Made by a program: the position numbers and the translations under genes. A stretch of 64,000 nt of DNA, from contig NZ_KE557320.1 of NCBI RefSeq assembly GCF_000442315.1, positions 893,606-957,605 of the forward strand, in the 5' to 3' direction. Within the stretch, counting starts at the first letter, position 1. Each line of letters starts with the position of its first letter. The notes beneath the pieces were generated by a model. The model saw only the letters and a list, made by a program, of their open reading frames with translations, ran no database searches and was not told the DNA's origin. Source of the DNA: Rubellimicrobium thermophilum DSM 16684. Lineage in GTDB: Bacteria; Pseudomonadota; Alphaproteobacteria; Rhodobacterales; Rhodobacteraceae. Below are positions 59,218 to 64,000 of this stretch, piece by piece.

Positions 59218-60051
59218 ATGACCCCCCCTGCCCCCCCCTCTGCCCTCCCATGACTGGCCCGAATTCCTGCCCGGCTGGGTCTGGCTTTGCGGTGCGGGGC
59301 CGGGCGATCCGGGGCTGCTGACGCTGCACGCGCTGCACGCGCTGCGATCCTGCGATGTCGTCGTGCATGATGCCCTGGTGGAGCCGGCGATCCTCGACTG
59401 GGCGCCGCAGGCCGAACGCATCCATGCCGGCAAGCGCGGCGGCAAGCCCAGCCCCAAGCAGCGCGACATCTCGCTGCGGCTTGTGGAGCTGGCGCGCGAA
59501 GGCCGGCGGGTTCTGCGCCTCAAGGGCGGAGATCCCTTCGTCTTCGGACGCGGCGGCGAGGAGGGACAGACGCTTGTGGCCCATGGCGTGCCGATCCGGG
59601 TGATCCCCGGCATCTCTGCCGGGATTGGCGGGCTGGCCTATGCCGGCATCCCGGTGACGCATCGCGACGTGAACCAGTCCGTCACCTTCGTCACCGGCCA
59701 TGACCAGACGGGCGAGGCCCCTTCGGCGATCGACTGGGGCGCGGTCGCGCGGGCGTCCGGAGTGATCGTCATCTACATGGGGCTGAAACATGCCGCGACG
59801 ATCGCCGGGGCGTTGCTGGCGGCCGGCCGGTCGCCCGCGGAACCCTGCGCCATCGTCGCCGAGGCGACCACGCCCCGCAGCAGGTCGTGGAGACGGTGCT
59901 GGGCCGGCTGGCGGAGGAGGCCGCACGCGTGGAGCCGCCTGCCATCCTCTGCGTCGGTCGCACCGTCCTGATGCGGCAGGTGCTCGACTGGCAGGGGCCG
60001 GTGCGGTCGCTCGATCCTCTGGGGATACGAGAGCGGGGCGCAAGCGCGTGA
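59218..60051 (+). CDS. cobA: Uroporphyrinogen-III C-methyltransferase (two frameshifts)
   Basis: Methylates uroporphyrinogen III to precorrin-2, the branch point to cobalamin and siroheme. About 277 residues after bridging. VWLCGAGPGDPGLLTLHAL and VLRLKGGDPFVFGRGGEEGQTL bind SAM; RVIPGISAGIGGLAYAGIPVTHRD is also typical. Break 1: the C runs at 59222-59228 (7) or 59231-59238 (8) contain one C too many; removing it gives MTPLPPPLPSHDWPEFLPG. Break 2: the 4 C at 59873-59876 should be 5, giving EATTPPQQVVETVLGRLAEE. The stop overlaps the cobB GTG. Confidence 0.88.
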
Positions 60052-61352
60052 GAGGGCTTCTCGTGGCGGCGCCTGCCTCGGGCAGCGGCAAGACCGTCGT
60101 GACGCTGGGGCTTCTGCGGGCGCTGCGGCAGCGGGGCCTTGCGGTGCGGGGGGCGAAGTCGGGGCCCGACTATATCGACCCGCGCTTTCATGAGGCCGCC
60201 TGCGGGGCGCCCTGCCTCAATCTCGATGCCTGGGCGATGGCGCCGGCCCGGTTGCAGGCCCTGGCCGCGGGCGACGGGCTGCTTCTGGTCGAGGGGGCGA
60301 TGGGCCTGTTCGACGGCGCCCCGCCCGAGGGGCGCGGCTCGGCCGGAGACCTGGCGCGCATCCTGGGGATCCCCGTGGTCCTGGTCGTGGATGCCAGCCG
60401 GTTGGCCCAGTCGGCAGGGCCCCTGATCGCCGGTTTCCTGCGGCATGACCCGGCGGTGCGGGTGGTCGCGGTGCTGCTGAACCGCGTCGGATCGCCGCGA
60501 CACGGGGCGATACTGCGGGCCGCGGTCGAGCGCGAGGGCACGACCGTCCTGGGCCTGCTGCCGCGCGCGGCCGGGCTTGTCCATCCGTCGCGGCACCTGG
60601 GTCTGGTGCAGGCGGCAGAACGGGCTGACCTGGAGAGCTTCATCCAGGGAGCGGCCGACTGGATCGCGGCGCATGCGGATCTGGATGCGCTGGCTGCCCT
60701 GGCCGCCCCCCTCGCTCCCGCGCCGGCCACGCCCCGCCTGCCCCCGCCTGCCCAGCGGATCGCCCTTGCCGCGGATGCCGCCTTTGCCTTTGCCTATCCG
60801 CATCTGCTGGTCGACTGGCGAGCGGCAGGGGCCGAGATCCTGCCCTTTTCGCCACTCGCGGACCAAGCGGTGCCGGAGGCGGATCTGGTGATCCTGCCCG
60901 GCGGCTATCCGGAACTGCATGCCGGGCGGATCGCTGCGGCAGAAACCTTCATGTCTTCCCTGAGGAAGGCTGCAAAAGATATTGTCATATATGGAGAATG
61001 CGGCGGATACATGGTTCTGGGCGACAGCCTGGAGGATGAGACGGGCCGGATGCACCGGATGGCGGGCCTGCTGCCCCTCTCCACCTCCTTCGCCCGGCGC
61101 CGCCTCCATCTGGGCTACCGGATCGTGGAAACTGGCGCCCCGCCCTTTGCCGGGCGCTGGGCCGCACATGAGTTCCACTATGCGACGGTCCAGCGCGAGG
61201 AAGGCAGACCGCTGTTCCGCGCCTGGGATGCGGAGGGACGCCCCGTCGGCCCCATGGGCCTTCGGCAGGGACGCGTCTGCGGATCCTTCGCGCATCTCAT
61301 CGATCGCCTCGATGGACAGGCCCCCGCCGGGACCGTAGCCCTTGCATCATGA
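60048..61352 (+). CDS. cobB: Hydrogenobyrinate/cobyrinate a,c-diamide synthase
   Basis: 434 residues, start GTG 60048 overlapping the cobA stop (GTGA). The N-terminal P-loop domain has LLVAAPASGSGKT and AKSGPDYIDPRFHEA, followed by LVEGAMGLFDG. The C-terminal glutamine amidotransferase domain has LPGGYPELHAGRIA and YGECGGYMVLG, with the nucleophile cysteine, and WAAHEFHYA with the histidine. Uses glutamine and ATP to amidate carboxylates a and c of the corrin ring. It overlaps the MFS gene start by 4 bases. Confidence 0.94.
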   Translation: MRGLLVAAPASGSGKTVVTLGLLRALRQRGLAVRGAKSGPDYIDPRFHEAACGAPCLNLDAWAMAPARLQALAAGDGLLLVEGAMGLFDGAPPEGRGSAGDLARILGIPVVLVVDASRLAQSAGPLIAGFLRHDPAVRVVAVLLNRVGSPRHGAILRAAVEREGTTVLGLLPRAAGLVHPSRHLGLVQAAERADLESFIQGAADWIAAHADLDALAALAAPLAPAPATPRLPPPAQRIALAADAAFAFAYPHLLVDWRAAGAEILPFSPLADQAVPEADLVILPGGYPELHAGRIAAAETFMSSLRKAAKDIVIYGECGGYMVLGDSLEDETGRMHRMAGLLPLSTSFARRRLHLGYRIVETGAPPFAGRWAAHEFHYATVQREEGRPLFRAWDAEGRPVGPMGLRQGRVCGSFAHLIDRLDGQAPAGTVALAS

Positions 61353-62584
61353 CCCTTGCCGCCGATTCACAGGCCGAAGACCTCCCCGACGATCGCCGGG
61401 CGCGGCGCAATGTCATCGTTCTGGTCGCCGCAACCGCCATTCTGGGCAGCCAGATCCCGCTGGCCTTTGTCGTCGCGGCGCTGGCCGGCAGCATGCTGAC
61501 GCCCCTGCCCTGCCTCGCGACGCTGCCCGTCACGGTCATGGTGCTGGGGGCCGCGCTCTCGGCGCCCGGGCTTTCGGGTTTCATGCAGAAACGGGGACGA
61601 CGGGCCGGCTTCGTGCTGGGCACGGCGGGGGGGCTCGCCGGATCGGCCCTGTCGGCCTGGGGGTTGTCGCTCGGGTCCTTCGCGCTCTTCGTCACGGGCT
61701 GCCTGCTGACCGGCAGCTACATGGCCACGCAGGGCTTCTTCCGCTTTGCCGCAACCGACACCGCCTCCGATGCGTTCCGCCCCAAGGCCATCTCCTGGGT
61801 GATGGCAGGAGGCCTGCTGTCCGCCATCGCCGGGCCGCAGCTTGCCAAGGCCACGACGGATCTGTTCGCGATTCCCTTCCTGGGCAGCTATGTCGTGGCA
61901 ATCGCCCTCAACCTGCTGGGGGTCTGGCTTTTCTTCCTGCTCGATCTGCCCGCCCGTGCGGCCGGCGTGGCCCCGCGCGGCACAGGACCGGGCTGGGCAG
62001 AGCTGCTGGCGCGCCCCCCGGTTCTGGTGGCCGTGATCTGCGGCGCGGTGGCCTATGCCCTGATGAATCTTGTCATGACCTCCGCCCCGCTTGCCGTGGT
62101 GGGCTGTGGCTTCACGCCGGGCAACGCGGCGGACGTGATCTCGGTCCATGTGCTGGCGATGTTCGTCCCGAGCTTCTTCACCGGACATCTGATCGCCCGT
62201 TTCGGCGCCGCGCGGATCGTCATGACGGGACTGGCGATCCTGGCCCTTGCGGGGGTGACGGGAATCGCCGGAGTGAACCTGTCAAACTTCTTCGCCGGAC
62301 TTGCGCTTCTGGGACTGGGCTGGAACTTCGGCTTCATCGGCGCCACGGCGATGCTCGCAGAGGCGCACCGGCCCGAGGAGCGGGGCATCGCGCAGGGGAT
62401 GAATGATGCCATCGTCATGGGCGCGGTAACGGTCGCATCCCTGGCCTCCGGCGGGCTGATGAACTGTGTGGGCAGCAGCGCGGTCGAAGGCTGGCAGGCG
62501 GTCAACATCGCAATGACCCCCTTCCTGGTCCTGGCGGGGGCCGCGCTGATCTGGCTTCGGACGCGAGGCGGCGGACCAGCCTGA
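61349..62584 (+). CDS. MFS transporter at the end of the cobalamin operon
   Basis: 411 residues, about twelve membrane helices in two halves with a central soluble loop (DLPARAAGVAPRGTGPGW). FMQKRGRRAGFVLGTAGGLAGSALS resembles the MFS loop 2-3 region. The start overlaps the cobB stop (ATGA), so it is translated with cobA-cobB. The substrate is unknown; the coupling suggests transport related to cobalamin or its precursors, but that is inference only. Confidence 0.85.
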   Translation: MTLAADSQAEDLPDDRRARRNVIVLVAATAILGSQIPLAFVVAALAGSMLTPLPCLATLPVTVMVLGAALSAPGLSGFMQKRGRRAGFVLGTAGGLAGSALSAWGLSLGSFALFVTGCLLTGSYMATQGFFRFAATDTASDAFRPKAISWVMAGGLLSAIAGPQLAKATTDLFAIPFLGSYVVAIALNLLGVWLFFLLDLPARAAGVAPRGTGPGWAELLARPPVLVAVICGAVAYALMNLVMTSAPLAVVGCGFTPGNAADVISVHVLAMFVPSFFTGHLIARFGAARIVMTGLAILALAGVTGIAGVNLSNFFAGLALLGLGWNFGFIGATAMLAEAHRPEERGIAQGMNDAIVMGAVTVASLASGGLMNCVGSSAVEGWQAVNIAMTPFLVLAGAALIWLRTRGGGPA

Positions 62585-62586
62585 GG

Positions 62587-63339
62587 TCACCACGTCCCGC
62601 GCAGGGCCGCCCAGATCAGCCTCAGGCGCCTTTGCCCCTCGGGCATCGCAAGGCGCCCTGCGAACACGGCCTCGGGGTCGGCCAGGGCGGCGCGCAGGAT
62701 CGGGGCGGCCAAGGTCGCCGCCCGCAGCGCAGCCGCCGGACCCGGACGAGCAGCCCTCGCCTCGGCCAAGGCGGCAAGGGCGTCCTGCGCGAGGCTGCGG
62801 ACGGCGTCGGCCCTGTCATCCGCAAGGCCCCGTCCCCGCGTTCGCAGCTCGGGAAGCGCGGAAAGCCAGAGAGCGGCGCCCTGCGCGAATCCGATCTTGA
62901 TCGTCGCCTCGCGCCGTGTCCCGCCCAGGGCCTGCGCAGCGGCCCAGAGCAGGTTCCCGGCGGTGCCCTCGAGGTAGGGGCGCAGTTCGGCAAGATGCAT
63001 CGGCCGGGGTTCGGCGTCGCGGCGGCGCGCCTCGATCAGGGCATCGAGCGGCGCCGGATCGAGACGCCCGTCGCGAATCAGTGCCGCAAGCGGCCCGGCG
63101 ATCTCGTGCGAGGGGGGCGGAGCGCCCTGCCCTGCCCCTTCGATCACATCGCGCCACCATTGCAGGCGCATCTCCGCCAGAAGCGGCTCGCGTGTCACCC
63201 ATGGCGCACGAGCCACCTCCAGATTGAAGGCATAGAGAGGAAAGAGCACCGCGCGCGCCGCAGGCGGGGCGGACATGACGGCACGAAAACGGTCCGGATC
63301 GCCCCGTTCCACCCGTTCGGCGCAGGCGGCAAGGCTCAC
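62587..63339 (-). CDS. Squalene/phytoene synthase-family protein
   Basis: 250 residues, start GTG 63339 overlapping the upstream stop (GTGA). It has the trans-isoprenyl synthase fold: LFPLYAFNLEVARAPWVTREPLLAEMRLQWWRDVIEGA and LRPYLEGTAGNLLWAAAQALGG. The aspartate-rich motifs (DxxxD) needed for prenyl-diphosphate condensation are weak here: the segments corresponding to them read RDVIE and LADDRADAV. It may therefore be the NDUFAF6-like branch rather than a carotenoid enzyme. No carotenoid gene is nearby. It converges on the MFS gene. Confidence 0.72.
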   Translation of the reverse strand: MSLAACAERVERGDPDRFRAVMSAPPAARAVLFPLYAFNLEVARAPWVTREPLLAEMRLQWWRDVIEGAGQGAPPPSHEIAGPLAALIRDGRLDPAPLDALIEARRRDAEPRPMHLAELRPYLEGTAGNLLWAAAQALGGTRREATIKIGFAQGAALWLSALPELRTRGRGLADDRADAVRSLAQDALAALAEARAARPGPAAALRAATLAAPILRAALADPEAVFAGRLAMPEGQRRLRLIWAALRGTW

Positions 63340-63677
63340 CTGCGTTCGCGCCGCCGCGCGACGGCCTGGGCCGAGGCCATCGCTTCCCAGACATCGAAAT
63401 AGGCGTCGTGCCGGTCGCTGTCCTTCACCGAGGACTTGAAGTTGTTGTAATCGATCCCCTCGACCGCCCGCGCCAGCGCGGCCGCCACCTCCTCTTGCGG
63501 CAGCAAGGTGCGGAAACGGTAGTCGCGGGACGGGGTCTCGGTCACCGTGGCGTGGGGGAAGATGCGTTCGATGTCCCCGGGCAGACGGCCGCGGACAAGG
63601 AGATGGCCGGGCGGGGCCGCATCCCTTGCCGTGGGCCGGATGATCGACAGGAATGCGTTGTTCAGGAAAACCCACAT
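63336..63677 (-). CDS. Conserved protein of unknown function
   Basis: 113 residues. MWVFLNNAFLSIIRPTARDAAPPGHLLVRGRLPGDIERIFPHATVTETPSRDYRFRTLLP, split here only in description, gives a small soluble alpha/beta protein. A second half (ARAVEGIDYNNFKSSVKDSD then RHDAYFDVWEAM) is acidic and aromatic. It has no signal, membrane segment or motif I recognise, though the pattern feels conserved in Rhodobacterales. It is coupled by 4 bases to the squalene/phytoene synthase-family gene and lies 15 bases after the citramalate synthase gene. Confidence 0.65.
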   Translation of the reverse strand: MWVFLNNAFLSIIRPTARDAAPPGHLLVRGRLPGDIERIFPHATVTETPSRDYRFRTLLPQEEVAAALARAVEGIDYNNFKSSVKDSDRHDAYFDVWEAMASAQAVARRRERR

Positions 63678-63692
63678 GGCTTCTTGTCCTTT

Positions 63693-64000
63693 TCAGCCGG
63701 GAACAGGAACAGCGTCGCGGCAGAGCTTCCAGGTGATGGCGTCAACCAGAGCCTCGAAGCTTGCATCGATGATGTTGCCCGAAACGCCAACTGTCGTCCA
63801 TTCCCGTCCCTGCCCGTCCTCGCTGTCGATGACGACGCGGGTGACGGCCTCGGTTCCCGTGCCGACGATGCGCACGGCAAAATCGGTCAGGCGCATGTCG
63901 TCGATATGCGCCTGAAGCGGGCCGAGATCGGCGCGTAGCGCCTGGGAGAGGGCGTGGACAGGGCCGGGATCGCCTTCCTCGGGGCGGTGGACATTCTCGT
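63693..64000 (-). CDS. cimA: Citramalate synthase, C-terminal fragment
   Basis: The last 102 residues of a gene entering from the right edge. The region is the LeuA-type dimerisation/regulatory domain: ENVHRPEEGDPGPVHALSQA, then MRLTDFAVRIVGTGTEAVTRVVID, a segment with WTTVGVSGNIIDASFEALVD, and WKLCRDAVPVPG at the end. The WTTVGVS-x-NIIDASFEAL pattern is characteristic of the citramalate/2-isopropylmalate synthase tail and favours the citramalate type. The catalytic barrel is outside the window. Confidence 0.75.
   Translation of the reverse strand, partial: ENVHRPEEGDPGPVHALSQALRADLGPLQAHIDDMRLTDFAVRIVGTGTEAVTRVVIDSEDGQGREWTTVGVSGNIIDASFEALVDAITWKLCRDAVPVPG

Noticed and set aside
62587..63339. 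A carotenoid (crtB) gene
   Set aside because: The protein is short, the aspartate-rich motifs are poor, and no carotenoid gene is adjacent, so only the broad family is claimed.

Overview
The window looks like a piece of a very GC-rich alphaproteobacterial chromosome, most likely Rhodobacterales (the Paracoccus/Rhodobacter/Rubellimicrobium side). The case rests on the base composition, the gene content (short HisG with HisZ, HutF-type histidine degradation, cbiD/cobK/cobA/cobB, a TTG-started zwf, and the his genes split over two sites) and the pervasive 4-base ATGA/GTGA overlaps between genes. No rRNA, tRNA, CRISPR, prophage or insertion sequence was seen. It reads as ordinary core and catabolic chromosome with one odd insertion.

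Layout. 1-5.3 kb: the end of kynU, an L-fucose-dehydrogenase-like SDR, an SH3 protein, a coupled hisS-hisZ-hisG operon on the minus strand, and slyX. 5.5-9.0 kb: dnaE. 9.2-18.7 kb: a purine operon, xdhABC followed without a break by a BMP-type nucleobase/nucleoside ABC importer, closed by a terminator. 18.7-20.6 kb: a DAO-family oxidase and an FAA-hydrolase protein. 20.7-27.3 kb: a divergent hut locus (hutU-hutH-hutI to the left, hutF-hutC to the right) around a perfect GntR/HutC palindrome. 27.3-35.3 kb: a paraquat-inducible/MCE lipid-transport set (pqiA halves, pqiB, pqiC) and a sitABCD-type metal importer behind two Fur-family-like palindromes spaced 30 bp. 35.4-43.9 kb: a sugar locus with ribokinase, RbsD/FucU mutarotase and a CUT1 ABC importer whose plus-strand half is interrupted by two tandem, antisense PAP2-family membrane proteins. 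44-49.1 kb: small regulators, then hisB-hisH-(DUF2147, opposite strand)-hisA-unknown-hisF-hisE. 49.1-49.6 kb: a non-coding repeat region. 49.6-53.5 kb: zwf-pgl-pgi behind a LacI-type operator. 53.5-57.2 kb: MgtC, YbjN, HNH, esterase and AlkA-like genes. 57.2-62.6 kb: cobalamin genes cbiD-cobK (with alkA coupled downstream) divergent from cobA-cobB-MFS. 62.6-64 kb: a squalene/phytoene synthase-family gene, an unknown gene and the 3' end of citramalate synthase.

The dominant technical signal is that about 20 single-base indels break otherwise intact genes, including dnaE, hisF, pgl, hutI and cobA. Nearly all sit in G or C homopolymers, with both gains and losses. Reading through each break gives a full-length, family-typical protein, so I treat them as consensus errors rather than pseudogenes. 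The coordinates given for those genes span the break.

The most interesting biological points are the paired PAP2 genes inside the sugar ABC locus, the regulatory palindromes (hut, sit, zwf), a family of intergenic elements built around the tetramer TTAA, a large imperfect inverted repeat downstream of hisE, and an uncharacterised gene with a C-D-C-C motif embedded in the his operon.
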